Below are positions 11,578 through 20,867 of a stretch of 64,000 bases of DNA, one piece after another (the stretch's first letter is position 1; every line of letters starts with the position of its first letter). A program made the translations under genes and the position numbers. The notes beneath the pieces are model-generated. The model did not search any database and was not told where the DNA came from. It saw only the letters and a list, made by a program, of their open reading frames with translations. This DNA is from Streptomyces aquilus. GTDB taxonomy: Bacteria > Actinomycetota > Actinomycetes > Streptomycetales > Streptomycetaceae. Where the stretch lies: the NCBI RefSeq assembly GCF_003955715.1, contig NZ_CP034463.1:7192001-7256000 (forward strand), given 5' to 3'.

Positions 11578-14199
11578 ATGAAGGCTATCCGTCGCTTCAC
11601 CGTCCGACCCGTACTCCCCGATCCCCTCCGCCCGTTGAGCGATCTGGCGCGCAATCTGCGCTGGTCCTGGCATGCGGAGACCCGCGACCTCTTCCAGTCG
11701 GTGGACCCCGAGCGGTGGGCCGCCTCGGGCGGCGACCCCGTACGCCTCCTGGGCAGCGTGCCGCCCCGGCGTCTCGCGGAGCTGGCCGAGGACCGCCGCT
11801 TCCTGCGCCGGTTGCAGTCGGTCGCCGACGATCTCCACGACTATGTCTCCGGCGAGCGCTGGTACCAGACCCAGCCCGGCGAACTCCCGGCCGCCGTCGC
11901 CTACTTCTCACCCGAGTTCGGCATCACGGCCGCGCTCCCGCAGTACTCCGGCGGCCTCGGCATCCTGGCCGGCGACCATCTGAAAGCGGCCAGCGACCTG
12001 GGCGTACCGCTGATCGGCGTCGGCCTGCTGTACCGCCACGGCTACTTCCGCCAGTCCCTGTCCCGGGACGGCTGGCAACAGGAGCACTACCCCGTCCTGG
12101 ACCCCAACGAGCTGCCGGTGGCGCTGCTGAGGGAGGAGGACGGCACCCCCGCACAGGTGTCGCTGGCCCTGCCCGGCGGCAAGCAGTTGCACGCCCGCAT
12201 CTGGCTGGCGCAGGTGGGCCGGGTGCCGCTGCTGATGCTCGACTCGGACGTCGAGGAGAACGACCTCGGCGAGCGGGGGGTGACGGACCGGCTGTACGGC
12301 GGCGGCAGTGAACACCGCCTGTTGCAGGAGATGTTGCTGGGCATCGGCGGCGTGCGGGCGGTACGGACGTACTGCCGGCTGACGGGACATGCCGCGCCCG
12401 AGGTCTTCCACACGAACGAGGGCCACGCCGGTTTCCTGGGCCTGGAACGGATCGCCGAACTGTGCGCCGGGGAAGGCCTGGACTTCGACGCGGCACTGGA
12501 ATCGGTCCGCGCCGGAACGGTGTTCACCACCCACACCCCGGTCCCCGCCGGCATCGACCGCTTCGACCGCGAACTGGTCGCCCATCACTTCGGCCCCGAC
12601 GCCGAGTTGCCGGGCATCGACGTCGAGCACATCCTGCGCCTGGGCATGGAGACGTACCCGGGAGGCGAGCCGAACCTCTTCAACATGGCGGTGATGGGCC
12701 TCAGGCTGGGCCAGCGGGCGAACGGCGTCTCGCTGCTGCACGGCCAGGTGAGCCGGGAGATGTTCTCGGGCCTGTGGCCCGGATTCGACCCGGACGAGGT
12801 CCCGATCACCTCGGTCACCAACGGGGTGCACGCCCCGACCTGGGTCGCCCCGGAGGTCCTCCGCCTGGGCGCCCGGCAGATCGGCGCCCAGCGCACCGAG
12901 GACGCGCTGACGGTCGGCGGGTCGGACCGGTGGGACGCGGTGGGCGAGATCCCGGACCAGGACATCTGGGAGCTGCGGCGCGACCTGCGCGAGCAACTGG
13001 TGGTGGAGGTACGCCGGCGGCTTCGGGCGTCCTGGCGGCAACGGGGCGCGGGCAGCGCCGAGTTGGGCTGGATCGACGGCGTGCTCGACCCCGACGTCCT
13101 GACGATCGGGTTCGCGCGCAGGGTCCCGTCGTACAAGCGCCTGACGCTGATGCTGCGCGACCGGGACCGGCTGATGGACCTGCTCCTGCATCCCGAGCGC
13201 CCGATCCAGATCGTGGTGGCGGGGAAGGCGCACCCGGCGGACGACGGCGGGAAGCGCCTGGTCCAGGAGCTGGTGCGGTTCGCGGACGACCCGCGGGTGC
13301 GCCACCGGATCGTCTTCCTCCCGGACTACGGCATGGCGATGGCGCAGAAGCTCTACCCGGGCTGCGACATCTGGCTGAACAACCCGCTGCGGCCGCTGGA
13401 GGCCTGCGGGACTTCAGGGATGAAGGCGGCGTTGAACGGATGCCTGAATCTGTCGGTCCTGGACGGCTGGTGGGACGAATGGTTCCAGCCGGACTTCGGC
13501 TGGGCGATCCCGACGGCGGACGGCACGGGCACGGACCCGGACCACCGGGACGACATCGAGGCGGCGGCGCTCTACGACCTCCTGGAACAGCGCGTGACCC
13601 CCCGCTTCTACGAGCGCGGCCAGGGCGGACTGCCCGACCGCTGGATCGAGATGGTCCGCCAGACGCTGACACTGCTGGGCCCGAAGGTGCTGGCCGGCCG
13701 GATGGTCCGCGAGTACGTGGAGCGTCTCTACACCCCCGCCGCGCACGCGCACCGCGCGATGGAGCCGGCGGCGGCACGGGAGTTGGCGGGATGGAAGGCG
13801 CGGGTGCGGTCCGCGTGGCAGAGCGTGACGGTCGACCATGTGGAGACGTCCGTGACGACCGCGACCGCGGAACTGGGCACGACGCTGGGACTGCGGGTCC
13901 GGGTCGGCCTCGGCAACCTGAGCCCCGAGGACGTCGACGTACAGGCCCTGTCGGGCCGGGTCGACGAGGAGGACAGGATCACGGACGCGCTGACGCTCCC
14001 CCTGAAGCCGGTGGGCGGTCCGGACGCGGAGGGGCGGTGGGTCTACGAGGGTCCGCTGTCCCTGGACCGGACGGGCCCCTTCGGATACACGGTCCGTATC
14101 CTCCCGGCACACCGACTCCTGGCCTCCGGAGCCGAGTTGGGGCTGGTGGCGGTGCCCGCGGAGGAGGCGGTGGAGGCCGCGGGGGTGTTGATGCGGTGA
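11578..14199 (+). CDS. glgP: alpha-glucan (glycogen) phosphorylase GlgP
   Basis: Releases glucose 1-phosphate from alpha-glucan ends with orthophosphate and pyridoxal phosphate. The 873-residue GT35 protein has the N-terminal domain of actinobacterial phosphorylases (LSDLARNLRWSWH, VAYFSPEFGI, YSGGLGILAGDHLKAASDLG), a central HTNEGHAGFLGLERI, and the C-terminal donor region with RRVPSYKRLTL and LRPLEACGTSGMKAALNG, the Lys of GMKA being the expected pyridoxal-phosphate site. The frame stays open upstream; I chose the ATG at 11578, although the GTG at 11572 is better spaced from a GAGG box. Divergent from the GlgE operon. Confidence 0.96.
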   Translation: MKAIRRFTVRPVLPDPLRPLSDLARNLRWSWHAETRDLFQSVDPERWAASGGDPVRLLGSVPPRRLAELAEDRRFLRRLQSVADDLHDYVSGERWYQTQPGELPAAVAYFSPEFGITAALPQYSGGLGILAGDHLKAASDLGVPLIGVGLLYRHGYFRQSLSRDGWQQEHYPVLDPNELPVALLREEDGTPAQVSLALPGGKQLHARIWLAQVGRVPLLMLDSDVEENDLGERGVTDRLYGGGSEHRLLQEMLLGIGGVRAVRTYCRLTGHAAPEVFHTNEGHAGFLGLERIAELCAGEGLDFDAALESVRAGTVFTTHTPVPAGIDRFDRELVAHHFGPDAELPGIDVEHILRLGMETYPGGEPNLFNMAVMGLRLGQRANGVSLLHGQVSREMFSGLWPGFDPDEVPITSVTNGVHAPTWVAPEVLRLGARQIGAQRTEDALTVGGSDRWDAVGEIPDQDIWELRRDLREQLVVEVRRRLRASWRQRGAGSAELGWIDGVLDPDVLTIGFARRVPSYKRLTLMLRDRDRLMDLLLHPERPIQIVVAGKAHPADDGGKRLVQELVRFADDPRVRHRIVFLPDYGMAMAQKLYPGCDIWLNNPLRPLEACGTSGMKAALNGCLNLSVLDGWWDEWFQPDFGWAIPTADGTGTDPDHRDDIEAAALYDLLEQRVTPRFYERGQGGLPDRWIEMVRQTLTLLGPKVLAGRMVREYVERLYTPAAHAHRAMEPAAARELAGWKARVRSAWQSVTVDHVETSVTTATAELGTTLGLRVRVGLGNLSPEDVDVQALSGRVDEEDRITDALTLPLKPVGGPDAEGRWVYEGPLSLDRTGPFGYTVRILPAHRLLASGAELGLVAVPAEEAVEAAGVLMR

Positions 14200-14221
14200 C
14201 GGTCGGAGGGCTGGGCCCGGC

Positions 14222-14749
14222 TCAGTCCTCCTCCCCGCCGGACAACCGGCGCAGGACCACGCCGCAGCGGCGCGCGTAGGCATGTTGCAGACCCCGGGTC
14301 GCGGGGCCGCCCGCCCGTGCGTACCACTTCGCCGCCCGGCTGAACGCCGACACCGTCAGCCACACCGTGCCGTCGCCGGTGCGGTCGACCACGAAGGACT
14401 CCTCGCCGCATTCCGGGTGGCCGGAAAGGGTGCCGTACGCCCAGCCCGCGCGGCGGGGTTCCTCGATCGTCCACACCACCCGGCAGGGGGCCTTGATCAT
14501 GCCGGCCAGGGTGACCGTGACGTCGACCTCGGGGGCCGCGCGGTCGGCCGTCGCGTCGATGCCCACGCCCAGCGCGCGGTGCATCTCCCAGGTCAGGACC
14601 GCTTCGGAGGCCCGGCGGAAGACCGGTTCGCCCTCGCCTATGCGGGTGCGGACGTGCAGGGGGTGGAAGTCCGGTGGGCAGAAGCCGGGCTTGCGGGTCG
14701 CGCCCACGTCGGCGTAGGTGAAGGTGTTGGGGGGCTCTATCGGCGGCAT
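14222..14749 (-). CDS. DUF1990 family protein
   Basis: A 175-residue protein of the DUF1990 family, recognised from the N-terminal TYADVGATR segment, the RIGEGEPVFRRASEAVLTW motif and the C-terminal SFVVDR..GTVWLTVSAFSR region. No signal peptide or membrane segment. Function unknown; the fold is thought to resemble SRPBCC-type ligand-binding proteins. I use the ATG at 14749; a TTG three codons upstream is possible. It is tail to tail with glgP (22 bp apart) and precedes the M4 protease genes, with no evident link to either. Confidence 0.85.
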   Translation of the reverse strand: MPPIEPPNTFTYADVGATRKPGFCPPDFHPLHVRTRIGEGEPVFRRASEAVLTWEMHRALGVGIDATADRAAPEVDVTVTLAGMIKAPCRVVWTIEEPRRAGWAYGTLSGHPECGEESFVVDRTGDGTVWLTVSAFSRAAKWYARAGGPATRGLQHAYARRCGVVLRRLSGGEED

Positions 14750-14817
14750 GGGAAACAAGGGTAGGGCGGCACCCCGGAATGCCTTCCTCCCGGGTGCCGC
14801 CCGCCGATCCCCTCGGA

Positions 14818-16485
14818 CTAGCTCACGTTCACGGCCGACCAGGCCGCCGCGACCGCGTTGTACTCGGTGCTGCCGGAGCCGTACAGGGCGGCCGCCGCGG
14901 ACAGGGTGCCCGTGCGTGCCGACTTGTAGTTGGTCGTCGACGTGAAGTACGTCGTCAGCGCCTTGTACCAGATCTGGAGCGCCTTGTCCCGGCCGATGCC
15001 GGTGACCGTGGAGCCGTTGGACGTCGGCGAGTTGTAGCTCACGCCGTTGATCGTCTTCGCGCCGCTGCCCTCCGAGAGGAGGTAGAAGAAGTGGTTCGCG
15101 ACACCGGACGAGTAGTGGACGTCCAGGTTGCCGACGGAGGAGGACCAGGAGTCCGCCGAGCCGCCGTCCTTGCTGGGCTTGTCCATGTAGCGCAGCGGGG
15201 TGCCGTCGCCGTTGATGTCGATCTTCTCGCCGATGAGGTAGTCACCCTTGTCGGACGCGTTGTTGGCGAAGAACTCCACGCCGGTGCCGAAGATGTCCGA
15301 GGTGGCCTCGTTCAGGCCGCCGGACTCGCCGGAGTAGTTCAGGCCCGCCGTGTTCGAGGTGACGCCGTGGCTCATCTCGTGGCCGGCCACGTCCAGCGAG
15401 GTCAGCGGGCTGACGTTGCCCTCGCCGTCGCCGTACGTCATGCAGAAGCAGCTGTCGTCCCAGAACGCGTTGACGTACTGGTTGCCGTAGTGGACCCGGG
15501 AGTAGGCCGCGACACCGTTGTTCTTGATGCCGCTGCGGCCGAAGGTGGACTTGTAGAAGTCCCAGGTCTCCGCCGCGCCGTAGGCGGCGTCGACGGCCGC
15601 CGTCTGGTCGGTGGTGGAGCTGGAGGCCGTGCCGGTGCCCCAGGTGTTGTCGGCGTCCGTGAACAGCGTGCCCGCGGAGGAGCTGGTGCCGTGGGACTTG
15701 TTGTACGTCTTGTGGCTGCCGCGCGAGCCGTCGGTCAGCTGGTACGTCGAACCCGACAGGGTGGTGGTCAGGCTGACCGTGCCCGAGTACAGGCTCTTGC
15801 CGGTGCCGGTCGCGTTCTCGATGCCCTGGTACTCGAAGAGCTTCTTGCCGGTCGCGGCGTCGGTGATGACGTGCAGCTGGTTCGGGGTGCCGTCGTCCTG
15901 GAAGCCGCCGACGATCGTCTCGTAGGCGAGGACGGGGGTGCCCGAGCCGGCCCAGATGACCTTGCGCGCGCCGTCGGCGGCGGTCTTCTCCGAACCCGCG
16001 GCCTTGGCGGCGGACAGCGCCTGCTTCTCGGCCTTGGCGACGGTGAGCTTCGGCGTCAGGGAGGCGACCTTGATGGACTTGGTCGTCGCCTTGGTGACGC
16101 TCTTGGTCGCACCGGACTTCGACGCGTGGACGACCAGGTCGCCGCCGAGGACGGGCAGACCGGCGTAGGTGCGCTCGTAGCGGGTGTGCACCGTGCCGTC
16201 GGCGTCCTTGACGACGTCCTTGACGACCAGCTTCTCCTTGGCGCCGAGGCCTATCTTGGCGGCGGTGTCGGCGGCGCCGGCCTGCTGCTGCTTGATGAGC
16301 GTGGTGCGCGCCGCCGGGGTCAGCTGGAGGGGCGCGGCGGCCAGGGTGGCCTTGCCGCTCGTCTCCGCCGGGGTCTGGGCGGCGGCGGTACCGGTGGTCA
16401 GACCGGTGGTGAGGAGAGCTCCGGCCGCGACGGCGGTGGCGATGGCCAGAGTGGTGCGCTTGTGACGCGCGTAGACGGGGGTCAC
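14818..16485 (-). CDS. secreted thermolysin-like neutral metalloprotease (M4)
   Basis: A 555-residue preproprotein: signal peptide (TTLAIATAVAAGALL), FTP and PepSY inhibitory propeptide, then a peptidase M4 domain. The zinc site HEMSH is at residues 369-373 and the third ligand Glu is in GLNEATSDIF; the DVHYSSGVANHFFYLLS segment holds the usual catalytic His region. The start is a GTG at 16485 with AAGGAG 6 bases upstream, not the longer open frame. Closely related to the next upstream gene and probably a tandem duplicate. Secreted scavenging protease. Confidence 0.95.
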   Translation of the reverse strand: MTPVYARHKRTTLAIATAVAAGALLTTGLTTGTAAAQTPAETSGKATLAAAPLQLTPAARTTLIKQQQAGAADTAAKIGLGAKEKLVVKDVVKDADGTVHTRYERTYAGLPVLGGDLVVHASKSGATKSVTKATTKSIKVASLTPKLTVAKAEKQALSAAKAAGSEKTAADGARKVIWAGSGTPVLAYETIVGGFQDDGTPNQLHVITDAATGKKLFEYQGIENATGTGKSLYSGTVSLTTTLSGSTYQLTDGSRGSHKTYNKSHGTSSSAGTLFTDADNTWGTGTASSSTTDQTAAVDAAYGAAETWDFYKSTFGRSGIKNNGVAAYSRVHYGNQYVNAFWDDSCFCMTYGDGEGNVSPLTSLDVAGHEMSHGVTSNTAGLNYSGESGGLNEATSDIFGTGVEFFANNASDKGDYLIGEKIDINGDGTPLRYMDKPSKDGGSADSWSSSVGNLDVHYSSGVANHFFYLLSEGSGAKTINGVSYNSPTSNGSTVTGIGRDKALQIWYKALTTYFTSTTNYKSARTGTLSAAAALYGSGSTEYNAVAAAWSAVNVS

Positions 16486-16705
16486 ACAAGCTCCTTCGTG
16501 GGGGAGCCCGGACTGACTTGGGGTAGTCCGCCCGGGGCAGTTGTGAAGTTGTGCGGCGGGTGTGAGGAAGCCTGGCATCAAGGCGCGTACATGTCAGGAC
16601 CCTGAAGTGATGTTGGCCGAAAGTCGACTGTCCGGTGAATGTTGCCGCCATGTAAAGCGACGTGACCACGGCAAAGGCCCAACAAGTCACCGGTAAGCGG
16701 CTGGC

Positions 16706-16753
16706 AAAAAGAGGGCGCCGCCCCGGGGAGTCGAACCTCCGGAGCGGCGCCCT
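16706..16753 (-). terminator. intrinsic terminator of the second M4 protease gene
   Basis: On the minus strand a perfect 10-bp stem (agggcgccgc / gcggcgccct) with further inner pairing is followed by CTCTTTTTG, a classic hairpin plus T-run. It starts 28 bp after the stop of the upstream M4 gene and separates the two protease genes. Confidence 0.85.
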
Positions 16754-16780
16754 GTCGTTCAGCCGTCGAGCACGGCCGGC

Positions 16781-18829
16781 CTACGGGAAGGTGAGCTTCC
16801 AGCTGTTGATGTAGCCGGTGTCGATGGCCGCGTTGTCCTGGACCCTCAACTTCCACGTCCCGTTGGCGACTTCGGAGGAAGCGTTCACGGTGTACGTGGT
16901 GTTGATGTTGTCCGCGCTGCCACCGGTGCCGTACGCCTTCAGCGTGTACACACTGCCGTCGGGGGCCACCAGGTCGACCTTGAGGTCACCGATGTAGGTG
17001 TGCACGATGTCGACGCCGACCTGGAGGTTGGAGGGCGCGTTGCCCGTCCGCCCGGAGACCGTGATCGACGACGTCACCGCGGCGCCGTTGTCCGGAATCG
17101 ATACGTCGGCGGTGTTCTCGAAGGACGTACCGCCACCGCCGCCACCGGAGCGCGAACCGACCGCCACGGCCGCCCACGCGTCCTGCACCGCCTTGTACTC
17201 GGCGCTCGTGGTGCCGTACAGCTCACCGGCCGCCGCGAGGGTGCCGGTGCGGGCCGCCGCGTAGTTGGTGGTGGACGTGAACTTCGTGGTCAGCGCGCGG
17301 AACCAGATCTTCTCCGCCTTGTCGCGGCCGATGCCGGTGACCGGGAGGCCGTCCGAGGTGGGCGAGTTGTAGCTGACGCCGTTGATGACCTTGGCGCCGC
17401 TGCCCTCGGACAGCAGGTAGAAGAAGTGGTTGGCCGGGCCCGAGGAGTAGTGGACGTCGACCGAGCCGATACCGGAGTACCAACTGTCCTTCGACGCGCC
17501 GTCCTTGCTCGGCTTGTCCATGTAACGCAGCGGCGTGCCGTCGCCGTTGATGTTGATCTCCTCGCCGATGAGGTAGTCACCGACGTCGTTGGAGTTCGCC
17601 GCGTAGAACTCGACCGCCGTGCCGAAGATATCGGAGGTGGCCTCGTTCAGACCGCCGGACTCCCCGCTGTAGTTGAGGCCCGCGGTGTTGGAGGTGACGC
17701 CGTGCGTCATCTCGTGACCGGCCACGTCGATCGACACGAGCGGGTTGGTGTTGCCCGAGCCGTCGCCGTAGGTCATGCAGAAGCAGCTGTCGTCCCAGAA
17801 CGCGTTGACGTACGCGTTGCCGTAGTGGACGCGGGAGTAGGCCGCCACCCCGTCACCGCGGATGCCGCTGCGGCCGTGGATGTTCTTGTAGTAGTCCCAC
17901 GTCAGCGCGGCACCGTAGTGCGCGTCCGCCGCCGCCGACTCCGTGTTCGAGGCGCTGCCGTTGCCCCAGACGTCGTCGGGGCCGGAGAACAGCGTGCCGG
18001 TCCCGGAGGTGCCGCGGTTGAGGTTGTACGTCTTGTGGCCGCCGCGGGCGCCGTCGGTGAGGTTGTACGTCGAACCCGACTGCGTCGTCGTCAGGCTGAC
18101 CGTGCCCGAGTACACCGTGTTGCCGGTGCCGGTCTCGATGGCCTCCCACTCGTACAGCTTCGCGCCGGTCGCCGCGTCGGTGATGACGTGCAGCTCCTGC
18201 GGGGTGCCGTCGTGCTGGAAGCCGCCCACGACCGTCTCGTAGGCGAGCGTCGGCCTTCCGTCGGCCGCCCAGATCACCTTGCGCGGGGCGTGGCTGACCG
18301 CCGGGCTCTTGGCCTTCTCCGCCTTCGCCGCGCTCAGCGCCTGCTTCTCGGCCTTGGCGGTCGAGAGCTGCGGCTTCACCGAGGCGACCTTGATGGTGGC
18401 GCGGGTCGCCTTGGTGACCGCCGCGGTGGCGTCGGCCTTCGTGCTGGTGACGACCAGGTCGCCGCCGAGGACGGGCAGACCGTCGTAGGTGCGCTCGTAG
18501 CGGGTGTGGAGCGTGCCGTTGCCGTCCTTGACGACGTCACGGACGACCAGCTTCTCCTTGGCGCCCAGGCCGAGTTCCTTGGCGGTGTCCGCCTTGCCGG
18601 CATTCGCCGTGCGCAGCAGCTCGGCGCGCTGGGCGGGGGTCAGTTTGACCGACTCGGCGCCCGGTATGACCTTGCCCGCGGCCGACGGTGCCTTCTCCGG
18701 GGCTGCGGTGGCGGCGCCCGACTGGACGGCCGCGGCGATCAGGGCGGACACACCGACGAGCGCTACGGCTGCGGCACGGCGGTGCATCGTGTGGGAGGTG
18801 CGTCTGTGGGAGGAACTCTCTCTCAACAC
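16781..18829 (-). CDS. secreted M4 metalloprotease with C-terminal P-domain
   Basis: A 682-residue preproprotein: Sec signal (AAAVALVGVSALIAAAV), FTP/PepSY propeptide, peptidase M4 domain with HEMTH at residues 372-376 and the ligand Glu in GLNEATSDIF, a Gly-rich linker (GSRSGGGGGG), then a proprotein-convertase P-domain (ADVSIPDNGAAV to the C-terminal YINSWKLTFP). P-domains aid folding or substrate contact. GTG start at 18829 with AGGAG only 3 bases away; an ATG at 18787 lacks a binding site. The catalytic part is very similar to the gene at 14818-16485, which lacks the P-domain. Confidence 0.94.
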   Translation of the reverse strand: MLRESSSHRRTSHTMHRRAAAVALVGVSALIAAAVQSGAATAAPEKAPSAAGKVIPGAESVKLTPAQRAELLRTANAGKADTAKELGLGAKEKLVVRDVVKDGNGTLHTRYERTYDGLPVLGGDLVVTSTKADATAAVTKATRATIKVASVKPQLSTAKAEKQALSAAKAEKAKSPAVSHAPRKVIWAADGRPTLAYETVVGGFQHDGTPQELHVITDAATGAKLYEWEAIETGTGNTVYSGTVSLTTTQSGSTYNLTDGARGGHKTYNLNRGTSGTGTLFSGPDDVWGNGSASNTESAAADAHYGAALTWDYYKNIHGRSGIRGDGVAAYSRVHYGNAYVNAFWDDSCFCMTYGDGSGNTNPLVSIDVAGHEMTHGVTSNTAGLNYSGESGGLNEATSDIFGTAVEFYAANSNDVGDYLIGEEININGDGTPLRYMDKPSKDGASKDSWYSGIGSVDVHYSSGPANHFFYLLSEGSGAKVINGVSYNSPTSDGLPVTGIGRDKAEKIWFRALTTKFTSTTNYAAARTGTLAAAGELYGTTSAEYKAVQDAWAAVAVGSRSGGGGGGTSFENTADVSIPDNGAAVTSSITVSGRTGNAPSNLQVGVDIVHTYIGDLKVDLVAPDGSVYTLKAYGTGGSADNINTTYTVNASSEVANGTWKLRVQDNAAIDTGYINSWKLTFP

Positions 18830-19085
18830 TGACTCCTGCGTCTGCGGGCCGCGGGTCGCGCGGCCATGGGGAGACCGGGCGGCTGGTGGGCCGGCCGGGC
18901 AGAACGGGCATTGCGCGTGCTGGAGTTCGACCGCGGCACAGCCCTGTGCGGAAGCTGTGGGGTTGCTGTGTCGTGGCCGTGGGAAGAGTCGCAGCAGTTC
19001 GCGGTTTCTGTCAGGACCGCGTCAGGAAGTTGGCTGGAAATCGTCCGTTGCCCGGATGGTCATGTTCGTTATACGGGCAATTTGT
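18830..19085. promoter_or_regulatory. intergenic region upstream of the M4/P-domain protease
   Basis: A 256-bp gap. On the minus strand a TATAAC -10-like hexamer occurs about 240 bp before the protease start, without a clear -35. Nothing else is recognised. Confidence 0.3.
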
Positions 19086-20867
19086 CTAAAGGTCAGGACG
19101 CGTGGTCCCCGTGCCGGACGTGCGGTCCCCGTGCCACGAGTGCCACAGCGCCGCGTACGCCCCGTCCGCCGCCACCAGTTCCTCGTGCGCGCCGAGTTCG
19201 GTCAGGAGCCCGTCCTCCATCACCGCCACCCGGTCCGCGTCGTGCGCGGTGTGCAGCCGGTGCGCGATCGCGATGACGGTACGGCCCGCCAGTACGGCGG
19301 CCAGGGCCCGCTCGGTGTGCCGGGCGGTCGTCGGGTCCAGCAACGCCGTCGCCTCGTCCAGGATCAGCGTGTGCGGGTCCGCCAGCACCACCCGGGCCAG
19401 GGCGAGTTGCTGGGCCTGCGAGCCGTCGGTGCGGTGACCGCCCTCGCCGAGCGCGGTGTCGAGGCCGTCGGGCAGCTCCCGCACCCAGCCGTCGGCACCG
19501 ACGGTGGCCAGCGCCGACCACAACTCCCCGTCCCCGGCACCGGGTTCGGCGATCAGCAGGTTGTCCCGGACCGTGCCCAGGAACACATGGTGCTCCTGGG
19601 TGACCAGGACGACCTGGCGGCGCAGCTGCTCGGGACCGAGCGCGACGACCGGAACGCCGCCGACCGTCACCGTCCCCTCGGTGGGCGCGTCGACGCCCGC
19701 GAGCAGCCTGCTGAGCGTGGTCTTCCCGGCCCCGGACGGGCCGACGATCGCCAGCCGCTCCCCAGGGCGCACGGTGAGGTCCACCCCGTGCAGGACCTCG
19801 GCGCCACGGCCGTAGGAGTACCGCACACCGGTCACGTCGATACGGTCGCCGGCGGGGGCGGCCGACTCGCCGGAGGCGGCTTTCGGGGCCCGGGCGAGCC
19901 CCTCCACCCGCGCGAACGAGGCGCCGCTGCTCTGGAGTTGCTCCACCCGGACCAGGATCTGGTCGAGCGGCCCGGTGAGTTGCTGAAGGTACAGGGCCGC
20001 CGCGACCACGGCCCCCAGGCTCATCGCCCCGTGCGTGTACAGCACACCGCCGACGATCAGGACACCGGCGATCGGCAGGACGTACGACACCTCGACGGCC
20101 GGGAAGAAGACACTGCGCAGGTAGAGGGTGTGCAAACGGGTGCGGCGCGCGGCCTCGAGCGCGTCCCGGCTCGCCGCGATCCGCTCGCCCTCCAGCCGCA
20201 GCGCCTCCACCGTGCGCGCCCCCGACGCGGTCGCCGCGACGATCTCCGCGACGTCCGAGGTGGCCGCGCCCTCGGCCAGATAGCCGTCCCGGGCGCGGCG
20301 CAGATACCAGCGCAGGGCGAACCAGATGGGCAGCAGACCGCACACGCCGACCACGCCCAGCAACGGGGCCAGCACGAACACCGCGACCAGCGCGATCAGG
20401 AAACGGACCGTGTTGATGAGGAGGTCGGGGCCGGCGTCGCGCAGGGTGGTGCCGACGGTGGAGACGTCGGCGGTGCCGCGGGCGGTGAGGTCACCGGTGC
20501 CCGCTCGCTCGACCGTGGACGCGGGCAGGGCGAGGGCCCTGTCGACGAACTCCTCGCGGACCCGGGCGAGGGTGCGTTCGCCGAAGCGGTGGCCCACGAA
20601 GCGGGCCCAGCGGGCCAGCAGTAGCTCCGCTACCGCACATACGAGCAGCGCGAGTGCGAGGCGGTCGACGGCGTCGACGCCACCCTTGGATCTGACCTCG
20701 TCGATGATGCGGCCCAGCAGCCAGGGGCCGCCGAGGCCCGCGACCGCCGCGGCGGCGTTGAGGACGAGGGTGGCGGCGAAGGCTGTGCGGTCCGCGCGAA
20801 TGAGGCGGTGGGCTGCGTGGCGGACGTCGCCGGCGGTGGCGATGGGGAGGTGGCCGGAAGTCGTCAC
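19086..20867 (-). CDS. ABC half-exporter 4 (canonical Walker motifs, degenerate signature)
   Basis: 593 residues: an N-terminal six-helix exporter domain and a C-terminal ATPase domain. Walker A is VGPSGAGKTT, Walker B LILDEATALLD with catalytic Glu, and the H-loop is AIAHRLHT, but the signature that should read LSGGQ is TDGSQ. Its start overlaps the previous gene as ATGA, so the two are probably made together as a heterodimer: its Walker motifs face the intact signature of half-exporter 3. Substrate unknown (multidrug, lipid or peptide export are possible). Last gene of the four-gene operon. Confidence 0.93.
   Translation of the reverse strand: MTTSGHLPIATAGDVRHAAHRLIRADRTAFAATLVLNAAAAVAGLGGPWLLGRIIDEVRSKGGVDAVDRLALALLVCAVAELLLARWARFVGHRFGERTLARVREEFVDRALALPASTVERAGTGDLTARGTADVSTVGTTLRDAGPDLLINTVRFLIALVAVFVLAPLLGVVGVCGLLPIWFALRWYLRRARDGYLAEGAATSDVAEIVAATASGARTVEALRLEGERIAASRDALEAARRTRLHTLYLRSVFFPAVEVSYVLPIAGVLIVGGVLYTHGAMSLGAVVAAALYLQQLTGPLDQILVRVEQLQSSGASFARVEGLARAPKAASGESAAPAGDRIDVTGVRYSYGRGAEVLHGVDLTVRPGERLAIVGPSGAGKTTLSRLLAGVDAPTEGTVTVGGVPVVALGPEQLRRQVVLVTQEHHVFLGTVRDNLLIAEPGAGDGELWSALATVGADGWVRELPDGLDTALGEGGHRTDGSQAQQLALARVVLADPHTLILDEATALLDPTTARHTERALAAVLAGRTVIAIAHRLHTAHDADRVAVMEDGLLTELGAHEELVAADGAYAALWHSWHGDRTSGTGTTRPDL

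Noticed and set aside
16712..16753. tRNA-like sequence (gagtcgaacctcc resembling a T-arm and acceptor)
   Set aside because: No D or anticodon arm can be built, the T-stem pairs badly, and the segment is fully explained as a hairpin plus T-run terminator.
18785..18787. ATG start for the M4/P-domain protease
   Set aside because: No ribosome site upstream, whereas the GTG at 18829 follows AGGAG; the choice affects only the first 14 residues.
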